Shown in pieces: positions 19,405 to 29,599 of a stretch of 64,000 nt of DNA. The number at the start of each line of letters is the position of its first letter. Position 1 is the first letter of the stretch. A program made the translations under genes and the position numbers. The notes under the pieces were generated by a model. The model was not told the DNA's origin, did not search any database, and saw nothing but the letters and a program-made list of their open reading frames with translations. Source of the DNA: Plotosus lineatus (Eukaryota > Chordata > Actinopteri > Siluriformes > Plotosidae); contig CM045729.1 in NCBI GenBank assembly GCA_024760905.1, positions 84,251,550 through 84,315,549 on the forward strand. Reading direction: 5' to 3'.

Positions 19405-20670
19405 ATACAGCCGTGAGGATGGGCACAAATAAGTGCAAACAAGCATTAAACTTTTGCCAAAATACACTATGCGAACTGCCAATACTAATTTCATACCCCC
19501 GGGTTAACAACGACCGCCATCAGTGCTGTCAACCAACAGGGTGCTAGTTGAAATTGGACTACTGTTGGTCGAAGAACAAGAGGTCGAAGAAGGAGAGGCG
19601 GGAGGCATGTCTGTAGGCAGAGAGAGAGAGAAGAGGAAAGGCATAAGTCTAGGACTGAGAGTAGGGACTTTGAATGTTGGCACTATGAAGGGAAAAGGTA
19701 GAGAGCTGGCTGACATGATGCAGAGGAGGAAGGTGGACATACTGTGTGTTTAGGAGACCAGGTGGAAAGGTAGCAAGGCTAGAAGCTTAGGAGCAGGGTT
19801 TAAGCTGTTTTATCATGGTGTGGATGGGAAGAGAAATGGAGTGGGAGTCATCTTGAAGGAGGGGTTGGTCAGGAATGTTCTAGAAGTGAAAAGAGTGTCA
19901 GACAGAGTGATGAGTCTCAAGTTAGAAATTGAAGGCGTGATGGTCAATGTTGTTAGTGCTTATGCCCCACAGGCAGGATGTAAGCTAGAAGAGAAGGACA
20001 AATTCTAAACAGAATACATGTGTGTGAACGACAAGGACCCAAGAGGAACGGTGAGGTTACAGGGGGAGGAGATAAAGAAGGTGGAGGATTTTAAGTACTT
20101 AGGCTCAACAGTCCAGAGCAATGGAGAGTGTGGAAAAGAGGTGAAGAAGCGTGTGCAGGCAGCTTGGAATGGTTGGAGAAAAGTGTCCGGTGTGATGTGT
20201 GATAGGAAGGTATCGGCAAGAATGAAAGGAAAGTGTACAAGACGGAGTTGAGGTCAGCAATGTTGTATGGTTTAGAAACAGTGGCACTGAGGAAAAGACA
20301 GGAGGCAGAGCTGGAGGTAGCAGAGATGAATGTGTTGAGGTTCTCTTTGGGAGTAACGAGGATGGGTAGGATCAGGAATGAGTACATCAGAGGGACAGCA
20401 CATGTAAGAGGTTTTGGCAACAAAGTCAGAGAGATTAGATTGAGATGGTTTGGACATGTACAGAGGAGTGATAGTGAGTATATTGGTAGTAGGATGCTGA
20501 GGTTGGAACTACCAGGCAGAAGGCCTAGAGGAAGACCAAAGAGAAGATTTATGGATGTGGTGGACATGAAGGTAGTTGGAGTAAGAGTAGAAGATGCAGA
20601 AGATAGGGTGAGATGGAGGCAGATGATTTGCTGTGGCGACCCCTAAAGGGAAAAGCCGAAAGGAAAAGAA
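19405..20670 (+). mobile_element. RTE LINE, 5' end plus 3' end joined (internal deletion), 17-bp target duplication
   Basis: Flanked by GATTTCTCTTTTTGAAA at 19,388-19,404 and 20,671-20,687. The first part encodes the endonuclease start (LGLRVGTLNVGTMKGKGREL, ADMMQRRKVDILCV then a stop where Q of QET is expected, GVGVILKEGLVRNVLEVK, VSAYAPQAGCKLEEKDKF). At about 20,008 it jumps to the late RT region (MCVNDKDPRGTVRLQGEEIK, YLGSTVQSNGECGKEVKKRV) and the C-terminal GTAHVRGFGNKV...RPRGRPKRRFMDVV...RWRQMICCGDP. The end is GGGAAAAGCCGAAAGGAAAA. It retains a 5' UTR, so this was a full-length insertion of an already deleted or template-jumped RNA. Confidence 0.92.
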
Positions 20671-20687
20671 GATTTCTCTTTTTGAAA

Positions 20688-21309
20688 TAAAGAATAAATA
20701 TTGTCAAGAAGAGGCTCACTTTTAATTTAAAAATCTTCTTGCAATTTATCACAATACATATCGCAATACATGCTAGAAATCCCAATATATCACGATACAC
20801 AAAATCTAGGCAATACCCACCCCTACTACTTACTACTATCATGATACAAATATGGAACAATTGACAAGACTGCTGGTTATCACAACATATTTTATCTTTA
20901 GAATCTGCATGTTAAGGTGAGGGGAAATCACACACTTGTCTGTAAATGAAGCGCTAAACTAGGAGAGGAAAGAAACCAAGCAAACAAGCAAACAAGCCTC
21001 CAAATGCTGAGTATTTCAGTGGAATGTTTACTCCAATTCTGTTAGACAAATTGTGCAGCATCATGGTGATAAAATAGTGCCCTCTGCTGTTGATGACGTG
21101 ATTTTTTTTTTTTTTTTGTTATTACTGTTAAAACTTTTAAAAATTGTAGTCAAATTCCCCTGTGCATCACAGGCATGCTTGTGCAATTGTATTAAAGATC
21201 TTGAAATGTGAGGGGGTTAGATTTTTTTTTTTTTTTCTGATATGTGTCTGTCCTAATTTAAAATTAGGATAGTACTTAAACTTTTCTTTGGATCCGAAGT
21301 TTAGATTTT
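20688..21309. other. Unassigned DNA
   Basis: No coding frame or element recognised. Contains T-runs at 21,103-21,117 and 21,222-21,236. Confidence 0.5.
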
Positions 21310-21545
21310 ATGTTTTTATACTTTCCAGTCCCTTCCCAAAGTCCTCCATGCCTAATATTTTGCATCAGCAATAGCTCGGGCTATTAGCTCGGGCTCGGGC
21401 TATAAGCTCCTGGGCTTCTTCAGGAGTCCACAAGCCATTAACACCTGATAAGCCTCCTTTTTCAGCTGGACCACCCCCTTCATTGCTTTGAACTGTTCTC
21501 TGCTGTCTGCCAAAATATTTTAGAGCATCAAAACTACCACTGCAA
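21310..21545 (-). mobile_element. Rex3-like LINE fragment
   Basis: The minus strand aligns with 47.24-47.40 kb of the full-length copy: GGxVQLKKEAYxVLxACGTPE-type coding in a shifted frame and 'GATGCAAAAT-TxxGGCATGGAGGA'. An 18-bp unit (GGGCTATTAGCTC / GGGCTCGGGC) is locally duplicated at 21,373-21,410. Confidence 0.65.
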
Positions 21546-21564
21546 GATACCATAAGAGCTTCTT

Positions 21565-21565
<1 letters not shown>

Positions 21566-21624
<59 letters not shown>
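21566..21624. repeat. (TAA)n microsatellite
   Basis: Pure ATA/TAA trinucleotide, about 19 units, inside or at the 5' edge of the Rex3 fragment. Confidence 0.96.
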
Positions 21625-21983
21625 TCTTACCTGTGAGTGGCAAAAATATGTCAAGCTTTGTGTAGATCAGTTCTGCATCTCAACTTGGAGGTATTTTACC
21701 TTATTACAACAGAAAGATTACACTTCTTTACCCTATTACTCCATAGTGTCCCATGCAGAAGCTGAACTCCTAGTAGCTTCATGTTCTATTAACTTGAAAT
21801 TAGCAATGCGCTCAGGTATTAAAAGGCCAAAACAAATAAATAAATATTTAAAAAAAAGTAGCAGGCTTTCTCAAATGAACTGCTCACAATATATTTCTAT
21901 TAAATTGAGGTCAGGACTTTGATTTGGAAATTTCAAAATACTAAATTTATTATATATTTATTTTTCAAGTCAAAAACATTACA

Positions 21984-22335
21984 GGGGGAGTGATGACTTG
22001 GTGGAAAGGTACTGTATTCCTGATCCAAAGGTTGGGGGTTCAAACTTCACTATCAACAGCTTGTCATGACTGATTCCCAGTGTATCTAACTGGGTTAATA
22101 AAAGCCGGCCATGTCTCTCACTGTCTATGTAAGACACATTTTACACCTCTCATTATGTGTAAAAGAACTCACTTTCATCAAGGAAGACAGCTGCATGTCC
22201 GTCAGCATGTTTCCGCTCTGCGATGGTCTGGTGAGCTGTCCAGGGTGTACTCTACCCTCTCCCAAAGTCGGCTGGGATGGGCACCAGCCTCCCCGCGACC
22301 CTAAATAGGATTTAGCGGATTCAGAAAATGAACTG
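21984..22335 (+). mobile_element. tRNA-derived SINE, type 2 tail, diverged
   Basis: Degenerate head (GTGATGACTTGGTGGAAAGG, B-box GGGTTCAAACTT), the shared body (GCCGGCCATGTCTCTCACTG), then the alternative tail: GAGCTGTCCAGGGTGTACTC, GGCTGGGATGGGCACCAGCC and TTTAGCGGATTCAGAAAATG. The tail differs from the RTE-like tail of type 1 copies. Confidence 0.8.
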
Positions 22336-22364
22336 ATGAACTGAACTGTTGCAAAGAAATGAAG

Positions 22365-22800
22365 GGGTGAAGGGAAATCATCTGTGTTCTCAACGGACTC
22401 CTCTTAAGATGGAGAAGGAGTAGTTCTATTCTGAACTTCTCCCAGATATTCCAAGCTTCTAACGTTATCTGTGAGGTAGAGCCCCAACACTCTGTGAAGG
22501 AAGTTCATTTCAGTTGCTTATTTTGATTATTCTGTTCTTTTGGTCTCTCGCCATAGCTCATGATTATAAGTGAAGGTAGAAACTTAGACTGACTGGTAAA
22601 TTGAGAGCTGTACTTTTTGATTCAGCTCCCTCTTCACTATGAAGCACCGGTACAAGTTCCTTTACAGCAGAGTTTGACCTCCTGTTCCATCCTTCCCTCA
22701 GTTGTGAACAAGAACTTGAGATACTTGAAATTCTCCATTTGGGACAGGACCTCATTCCAGACCCAGAGGGTGCATTCCACCCTTTATTGTTAAGAACCAA
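22365..22800 (-). mobile_element. Rex3-like LINE fragment, strongly degraded
   Basis: The minus strand aligns with 48.48-48.90 kb: GGTGGAATGCACCCTCTGGG..., GAGGGAAGGATGGAACAGGA, GAACTTCCTTCACAGAGTGT, GAAGCTTGGAATATCTGGGA. Many indels, no usable frame. The order relative to the 21.3-kb fragment shows they are separate insertions. Confidence 0.7.
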
Positions 22801-22926
22801 CGGCATTAGACTTAAAGGTTCTAATTCTCAATGTAACACCAGCTTGATATAGCTGTGCTAGATTATATACTAGGTTCTAGAGGAGTAGAATGAATTGTGG
22901 AGATTTAAAGTTGAACAGCCGGCAGA

Positions 22927-23274
22927 TTTATTACAATTTACAATAGCACAAGAAACAGTGCAAACAATGTTGTAGAACGCTCTTTACAAAATAAAAATAA
23001 AAATAAAATAGGCTTAGAGTCTCTGAGGTTCGATTTGTGTGAATTCGGGAGGTCTTTTCCAGGATTGTGATCCGTTTGGGATAAAGGTGTTTTTATTTGT
23101 TCTTATCTGGGATCCTGTGATTTGAAGTGGTTGGGTCTGTAGATCTACTCTCGCATCCAGAGAGCAGTTGGCCACACTGCTTCTGGATCCGCCAAGAGTT
23201 CTCACTGGGTTTAGCTCGCCATCCGTGTCCGAAACCAGCTTCAAGATCAGATCCAGGTCCACTAAAAATCCAGT
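22927..23274 (-). CDS. Terminal coding exon of an unidentified host gene, with 3' UTR
   Basis: The minus strand is open from a splice-acceptor-like CTGCATGTGCAG|AC (exon begins at 23,274) to a stop at 23,014. It reads TGFLVDLDLILKLVSDTDGE and ends NTFIPNGSQSWKRPPEFTQI plus six residues: about 86 codons. Composition is protein-like, with no similarity that I recognise to any element in the window. The stop is followed by about 80 bp and AATAAA at 22,932-22,927 (minus), then AT-rich sequence: a compact 3' UTR. The family B provirus lies 455 bp upstream in the same orientation, so it probably sits in an intron of this gene. Product unknown. A pseudogene or chance ORF remains possible. Confidence 0.45.
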
Positions 23275-23725
23275 CTGCACATGCAGTACAGACACAATGA
23301 ATAAAATATTTCTTAACAGTAGTTTCTAAATAAAATGAGATCTCATAAAATGTTCAAAATCTTTTACATTACTGTTTTAACACTGGTTTTACTTCCATGA
23401 ATTCAAAATGTATTGCTATGTAGCATAACAAACAACCACAATATTTATTTAACCCTTTTTTCAAGGCATATGAAATTAAATTATTTCAAGTTTGTAACTT
23501 AATTGTTTTTAACAACTTATTTCTATGAAATAACACATAAATGAAATGACAAAAGTGCATGAAAGGCACTGAATGGAATGTAATACAAAACAAAAGTGCT
23601 TATCTGCACTATTTTAGTGCATTAGCAAAAGTGCTTCAACAAAAACATTTAGAAAAATAAAATGTAAGGCTCATTTTGTGCACAGCACAATCTTTGTTGT
23701 GTACTCCGACTGGTTTTAGCTTTTT
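23275..23725. other. AT-rich DNA, probable intron
   Basis: No frame or repeat recognised between the candidate exon and the provirus. Confidence 0.4.
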
Positions 23726-23729
23726 AGAG

Positions 23730-24306
23730 TTAAGATCCATTGAATGTGGAAGAAGACGACTGGAGACTGGTTTTGAGTTGAATATGAGAAGCTTTATTGC
23801 GTCGTCTGCAGAGGACGGAGACCCAACAAACATGCATAAAAGACACGCTAGTTAAGGTCAGAGGTCTCCCTCGCGGGGTGGGGGGTGGGGTGGGGGTGGG
23901 GCTTTTAGGGGCTGCAGAGCAGGTTCCTCCTTCCGGTTTGTGACTGGGTCTTTGATGCGTTGTTATCTCAACAGGATGCGATAAATCTGGGCTCTTTTTC
24001 GAGCATCACAATCCCCAAACACCCCCCACCTCCTGACCTCGAAGTAATCTACAGCTAGAAACTGTTGAGTCTGTTGAAGGTCACACTAACAGTGAAAGGC
24101 TCTGTGTGTCACGGGTACCCAGCATGCACTTCTGTTTAAGTATGCACTTTTACAACAGACATGAAGAATGGCCCCCTAAGCATTCCATTTGATTATTCTC
24201 AACAAACATTTAAGTATAGCAAAACATAGAAAAATAAAGCACCATTATACAGTTATATAAAACAGTATGTGCACCAGAGAACATGATTATGTGATACACT
24301 TTTACA
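23730..24306 (-). repeat. Family B 3' LTR
   Basis: Starts (minus) TGTAAAAGTGTATCACATAA and ends ...GGATCTTAA. AATAAA at 23,793-23,798. It differs from the 5' LTR by a few substitutions, an 11-bp insertion near 23,757 and an expanded G-rich block at 23,875-23,910 (gggtggggggtggggtgggg type). A TATA-like TTTATATAACTG lies near the U3 start. Ends in AA rather than the usual CA. Confidence 0.9.
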
Positions 24307-24326
24307 ATTCCCCCTTTTGATCTCCT
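24307..24326 (-). promoter_or_regulatory. Family B polypurine tract
   Basis: Minus strand GGAGATCAAAAGGGGGAAT directly before the 3' LTR. This is the usual plus-strand DNA priming site. Confidence 0.8.
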
Positions 24327-24489
24327 TTAGGAGATCAACCATTCGTAACAAAAATAGAATAGCAGAGAAAACGTACACAAGCAATAGAAAGGCTATATAA
24401 AAGGCAATTATGGAATCTGTAAAAATCTAAGCAAATATGATATCTGTAAAAACTCTAACTGCATGCAAAACTGCCCATAGGAAAATCTA

Positions 24490-25099
24490 ATCAGAACTGG
24501 GGTCTAAGTGCGACTTCATCCACCAGAGACCTCGGCGAAAGGAGAGCTTCCGACTCGGCCAACAACTGAGGAAATTGATATGGAGGGGGAGAAAGAGGGC
24601 CCCCTTTTTCCAGAGTGGAAGAGATGCACCTAATACATAGGGAACGAATGCAGGGGATGCAACAGCACCCACATAGGGCGAGGAGTCCGGCCACCGAGAT
24701 GATGGATATCACAACTGAAACGATCAAACCTTTCCACTTACCGAAGTGTCTGTCCAGCCAATCAAGTATGACATTATCAACAACTGAGTGTTCCTTCAGT
24801 TCGGTGGCCAGAGTCCGCAGCCCATCCAAGGCCTTCGTGACAGACCCGTCTGGCACGGTGTTATTTGGTATGAAGGTGCAGCACTCTTCCCCAAACATGG
24901 AGCAAACGCCACCATGGGCACTAAGTAAGAAATCTATAGCCATGCGGTTTTGATATGTCATAAGTGAATTGGCCCTGAGCTCGGCTGCCAGTCCTTCCAC
25001 GGCATCCCTGGTAAGATTGGTCAAGCGTTGAACATTATAATGGATATAAATACACATCAGTGGACTCGAGGAGAGACCCCATGTGGCTTTACCTTCCAT
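24490..25099 (-). pseudogene. env: Family B Env transmembrane subunit
   Basis: A 202-codon frame. In order: a heptad-rich ectodomain, a segment beginning YQNRMAIDFLLSAHG, a C-x6-C-C motif (CSMFGEECC), FIPNNTVPDGSVTKALDGLR, a long hydrophobic anchor (LIVSVVISIISVAGLLALCG) with CCCIPC, and a short cytoplasmic tail containing PPPY. It ends 160 bp before the polypurine tract. The surface subunit is missing upstream: integrase follows at 25.28 kb after about 180 bp. This TM part is the longest uninterrupted env frame in the window. Related fish sequences include the domesticated env gene percomORF (recalled family resemblance, not tested). Confidence 0.85.
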
Positions 25100-25283
25100 G
25101 TATAACTAGCAAGCTAAACCTTCAATATTACAGAGTAAATTCTTCACTGTATTCAAGAGAGGGTCACGCGCTACACCTTAAAGAGCTTACGACCTTCAAT
25201 ACTCTGTCACACAACTCAAAGCAAAAGCACTTTACAATATAATTAAAAACAATATAATTGGGATAACACTCTTCAAACTTGCG

Positions 25284-25718
25284 TTGGTAGCTTGGCACGC
25301 TACTTGTTGCAGGGGCGCGTTGTTCCTCCGCCTTGCCGTGAGGGTGAGGGTTAGACTACCTCACCCCCTTTTGCCACCCAGGGATTATTCTGCCCTGCGC
25401 TGTTGGTGGTCTTTTCTTCGTCACCGGCCGGTGATGAGGTTGCTGCTTCACACAGGTCCCTGTGTGTGTTGACGAGTGATCTGGCGGGAGCTTCTGCCGC
25501 TGCGCACTGGCTCCAGTGATACCAGGTGTCGCCCTTGCTGTCCAGCCGGACGGCGTGTGATGTGCACTCTTTGATCTTGTAGGGTCCTGTCCACCTTGGC
25601 TCCGTCCCTTTCGCTTGAGGTCTTTCAGGAGGACCCACTCTGTGTCTGGAGGGCCGCCGGTCGATGCCTGGTGCTGCTCCTTCACTTGATCTGAAAAGGC
25701 TGCAACGAAACTTTGCAA
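25284..25718 (-). pseudogene. pol: Family B integrase C-terminal region
   Basis: Two frames: 25,718-25,356 (QVKEQHQASTGGPPDTEWVL) and 25,638-25,351 with GTEPRWTGPYKIKECTSHAV and DTWYHWSQC, the GPY/F module. A frameshift near 25,620 separates them. The Pro/Lys-rich piece between (PERPQAKG) is the usual linker before the module. Confidence 0.75.
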
Positions 25719-25741
25719 TTCACGACAGTATTGTTTATGGG

Positions 25742-26110
25742 TTAGGTTTTGTGGGTCAGTGTCCAGTGCTGTGTGTGGTCCAGGAAATAGTCTACCGGTC
25801 TGTAGTTCGTGTGGAGTAAAGTGTGTGCTGTTACGAGCAGTTGGGTTACCTTGGCCGTGAAGGGGGTCCCTCTGTCCGAGTCTAGTCCCACCAGAATTCC
25901 ATATCGCGGGATAATTTCTTGTGTCAATTTCTGAACCACCACTCTAGCATTCTCATTGCTGCATGGGAAAGCTTCCACCCAGCGTGAGAATTTATCAACC
26001 ATTACCAATAGATATTTGTATGGTCTCTGTCTTGGCATGTGGGTATAATCAATTTGCCATTCCTGGAATGGTGTATTCGGTTGTGGCAGATGTTGATGCA
26101 CTGCCAGCGG
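25742..26110 (-). pseudogene. pol: Family B integrase catalytic core (partial)
   Basis: A 119-codon frame with PFQEWQIDYTHMPRQRPYKY (first catalytic Asp), VMVDKFSRWVEAFPC, and GILVGLDSDRGTPFTAKV (second Asp). The third catalytic Glu (usually in a YHPQSSGxVE segment) is missing: the frame goes from NYRPVDYFLDH into unrelated residues, so part of the core is deleted. Inactive. Confidence 0.82.
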
Positions 26111-26173
26111 CTTAGAAGAATTATTCTGTGCGCATGTTAAGTATCTGTCTACCTCTTGGTCAGCAGATAAGAT

Positions 26174-26398
26174 TCACGCGCGAGTAAGAGCAAACAATTC
26201 TGCAACTTGAGCAGACGTAAAGGGGAGTGAATGAGATTCGATCACTATATCTGAAAGGCGGCAGATGGCATATCCACAGTGAGAGGTACCGTCGGTATGT
26301 TTAGAGCACGACCCATCCACAAACAGAGCATCACCTGTAGGTAAAGGTGTAGAACACAAATCAGACCTAATACTTGTAGCAACAACAATTTCTTGCAA
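26174..26398 (-). pseudogene. pol: Family B RNase H (N-terminal half)
   Basis: A frame with GDALFVDGSCSKHTDGTSHC, where VDGS carries the first catalytic Asp, and SAQVAELFALTRA with the catalytic Glu. The C-terminal half (TDSxYA) and the integrase zinc finger are deleted before 26,110. Confidence 0.8.
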
Positions 26399-26699
26399 AC
26401 AGTCGTGAGGGCAGGGCTCACAGTCATTTTGAGTATTAAGCAGACGCTGTGAGCCATGGTATCAAGAGAAGAAGTAGATTTAATCGTGAGGTTATCAATG
26501 GCGCATAGAATGGCCTCGTATCCTGACCTGCGCTGTTATGACCTGTGTTGTGTATTTAAATTTCGTAGGATCTGTTGGACCTGATGTTGTGAGTGTAAAA
26601 TCAAAGGGTGCGACAAGACGATCCTCTCGGCGTCTAAAACCATTAACGCACAGGCAGCCACAGCACAAAGACACACAGGTAAACCTTGAGCTACAGTGC

Positions 26700-27435
26700 C
26701 TAGTGTTTTGAAAGGAAAGCACAGGGATTCATCCCCCCGCCATGCTCCCGAGCCATCACCCCAGAGGCAGTTCCCCCTTGGTGAGCAACGTAAAGGTGAA
26801 AGGGCAGTTCATAGTTCGGCAGGCCCAGAGCTGGAGCCGAGCAGAGGGCCATTTTGAGGGCTGCAAAGGCATTTTGCATGTCCTCAGTCCATACGAGTGG
26901 TTGCTGGAGTGGGTCCGTGTGGTGTATTGCGGACCGGAGGCACTTGTCATAGAGAGAGCAGTCTGGGATCCACTGCCTGCAGTACTTGATCAACCATAGG
27001 AAAGCAAGTAAGGCATGCTTGGTAGCCGGTCGCTGGGTGTCGATGTTGATCTTGACGCGATCTTGGCTCAATTTCTTTGAGACCCGAGAGAGCTGAAGGA
27101 CAGCAAGTGTGGCTTGAAAACAGATCACGGAGCTTGATGCCGAAGTCATCTGCATAGGAGTGGACACAGGAACCATCAGGGGGAACAAAGCACCCTAGTG
27201 CGTCCCGTACAACGGTGGCAAACACCACGGGAGAATCAATGAAACCCTGTGAGAGGCGTGTCCAGGTGTACTGCTGCTGCCCATGTGTAAATGCAAACAA
27301 AGGCCGAGTGTCTGGTTCTACAGGGACGCTTAGCCTCATAAGGAGTACAATTGACGCAGCCCACATCATTCTTATGTTCGACCCATAATGTCCTGGGCAG
27401 TTGATCCAGGGGCGAACACTGCTCTGCCACCTCAC
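26700..27435 (-). pseudogene. pol: Family B reverse transcriptase
   Basis: 27,435-26,947 holds RPLFAFTHGQQQYTWTRLSQ, GFIDSPVVFATVVRDALG and the catalytic HSYADDFGIKL (YADD codons at 27,145-27,156). 27,188-26,700 holds FLWLIKYCRQWIPDCSLYDK, WTEDMQNAFAALKMALCSAP and LGLPNYELPFHLYVAHQGGT, the thumb and connection. One frameshift near 27,100-27,150. This is typical gamma-type RT. 26,495-26,722 continues in shifted frames toward RNase H. Confidence 0.88.
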
Positions 27436-27640
27436 TCACTGAACATGCTGCGTTAACATTAAAAGGTAATTCACAGGAGGTTATTGCAATCAAAAAAGGG
27501 GACAGAGATTCTGACATGGAGATGCTCGAACCATGAAAAGAATTTTGTAAACCGAGAAGACTCATAAGATCATGACCGGGTAAATTAAACGGACATTCCT
27601 GCATATACACAAAAATAAGTGATTTATAATGCATCGAGAG
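27300..27640 (-). pseudogene. pol: Family B protease end and RT N-terminus
   Basis: The minus-strand frame 27,760-27,236 contains MQECPFNLPGHDLMSLLGLQ, the protease C-terminus (CP-NLLGRDL in relatives), and further on CSPLDQLPRTLWVEHKNDVG and CTPYEAKRPC, the start of RT. The protease active-site loop was not found upstream. Confidence 0.65.
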
Positions 27641-27931
27641 AGGGGTAGTCGGGACAACGCAGAGGGAGCAGGGGTGTAAGCTGTGACGAGAAAGGAACCC
27701 CATCAATACCCACAAAGCTAGTTGACCGAGAGGAGAGAGCACCTGAGTATTCCCTCCCAAATCATTCTATGGGCCGAAGTCAAATATCTGGCATCAAATG
27801 TCCCTCGGCGGGGATAGCTTGGAATCTGAGGGAGCCCTTCAGTCCATCCAGCTGCATTACTCTTTCTTGTGCTGCACCATGCAGACCATTTTTCCGGTGT
27901 ATTTGCAAATGTTTGGCCCCCTGTTGGCCTG

Positions 27932-28261
27932 TCATCCACTTGTAATCGGAATGCTTTCTTTTTCTGTATTATTTTTACAGTTCCGTCTAATAGCTCCCTG
28001 TAATTCTATTAATCTTGTTACCTTTAACTGTCCGTTGAATCCATACTTACTAACCCATAAATCTAAATATTTATTTCTATCAGGTGCCTGTTTTTCTACT
28101 GCTTTCCAATCTCCACATTCTAATTCATCTCTAGGTTTACTGTTTTTACCCCCCCATTTTAACCCAATTTGGACCAGTGGTTTGTTGCACCTAGGGTGTC
28201 CTAACACTGGTTTATCTTTTCCTATGAGACAAAGATTAATTATTTCTGTGGTAACCCTCAA
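27932..28261 (-). pseudogene. gag: Gag-related ORF (tentative)
   Basis: A 109-codon open frame between the family A LTR and the family B pol. Contains KPLVQIGLKWGGKNSKPRDE and YGFNGQLKVTRLIELQGAIR. I do not recognise a defining motif; position before pol and composition suggest the 5' part of gag. The next frame (27,939-27,718) has SYPRRGTFDARYLTSAHRMI, which resembles the matrix region of gamma-type Gag (WPRxGTFD). Capsid and nucleocapsid are missing. Confidence 0.4.
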
Positions 28262-28289
28262 GCTTCTACCTTTTCAGGCGGAGGGTTCT

Positions 28290-28813
28290 TGCCTCTGCAT
28301 CAACAAAAATTCATATTGATCCCACAGTTGTTTATATGAGGAGGTTAATCAAGGATTACATCCTTCATTCACACACACGTTCATTCATCCACGGCCATTC
28401 AGTCTATAGACAGGGGAGTCCGTCCCTCCCTTCTTTCCCTAATAAACTGAGCTCATTCACTTTTTTTTTCTCTCTTCCCACGGAATTTAACTGTCTCTCT
28501 ACTTTTTCTAATTACACATGTCATATTGATTTCCTAGAGGGGAGAGGTGCATGTAAATCAGCATCATGACCATCATTGTTCTATGCTTATCTACTTTGTC
28601 TAGTTTAGAATGTTCTTTTCAGCTCTCTATCCAGCTGCAGTTAGGGAGTCGTCCTGTTGTTGTGTGAGAACTTCAAGGTTGTGTCCACTTGGCTGCCTCC
28701 CATGGAGATAGAGATGTTTCTGCAAAATACCTCAACAAGCAGTTTCCAACATTTATACTTATTGAGTAACAAAACAGGTTAGATCTGTGATAATTCATAC
28801 AAGTATTCTAACA
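28290..28813 (-). repeat. Family A 3' LTR inside the family B provirus
   Basis: The minus strand starts TGTTAGAATACTTG at 28,813 after a polypurine tract (ACAGGAGGGAAA), matching the LTR junction at 13,773. An internal block (GTTGGAAACTGCTTGTTGAG) resembles 13,914-13,935. The far end is uncertain, no AATAAA is evident, and divergence from the 13.8-kb copy is high. Confidence 0.55.
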
Positions 28814-29035
28814 TTTCCCTCCTGTTTATCACAGCTCAAACAAAAGATATCATTTACTAACACTTCAAACAGATTTTAGATTAGTAAATTCATTAATTTC
28901 ATTCAGAACTGTTTACACTCCGACACCGACAGAAATGTCATCTTTCTTAGTAGCATTCAGGATCTTATAACCCAGGGCAGTGACGATGAGTTGAATCAAC
29001 AACAACAACCACAGAGTGTAAAAAAGCTGCAAAAA

Positions 29036-29590
29036 CTACACAGATTTTAATACAGATGATACAAGGGTACTATATTTTCCGAACACACTTAACCATGAGT
29101 CCCACATGGATATATCTACCCCCGAATGTTCTTTCATCTTTTTATTAAGAGATTTTAGGTCTTCTATTGCTAGTGTTAAACTTCCATCTGATGCAGTGTT
29201 GTTTGGAATAAAAGTACAACATTGTTCCCCGAACATTGCGCATGCACCTCCTTTCTCTGATAGTAACATGTCCAATGCAGTGGATTTTGGAAAGCCATCA
29301 GTGACGTTGCTGTTAATTGACTATGTGCTGCTTTAAAACCTGTCTGTGTCCAATTGTCTAGTTTTTTGAACATTATTGTGGATGTAATTTATTCTATCTG
29401 CACTTTTATTAATAGTACACCACCAACAGATGGTAGATTTGAACCCAGCTGCTACTTGATCTACCAGTTTATATTCATCAGGAACCCCTCGTGGAACTCC
29501 TATAGCATCTATATAAGTGGGGTCACGTGAACCCTGCCACGTGATATCTCTACTATAATGATTTTTTCCAGGCACTTGGTAATACACTAT
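29036..29590 (-). pseudogene. env: Family A Env transmembrane region inside the family B provirus
   Basis: 29,587-29,333 carries a CWWC motif (STICWWCTINKS). 29,373-29,176 carries TGFKAAHSQLTATSLMAFQN. 29,275-29,036 carries DMLLSEKGGACAMF with the C-x6-C-C motif and NKKMKEHSGVDISMWDSWLS. The parts lie in different frames. Residues agree closely with the family A TM at 12.98-13.37 kb and differ from the family B TM at 24.5-25.1 kb. The membrane anchor is lost after 29,036. Confidence 0.78.
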
Positions 29591-29599
29591 TTACTTCTT

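Noticed and set aside
24615..24953. 112-codon plus-strand ORF
   Set aside because: Antisense of the family B Env transmembrane frame.
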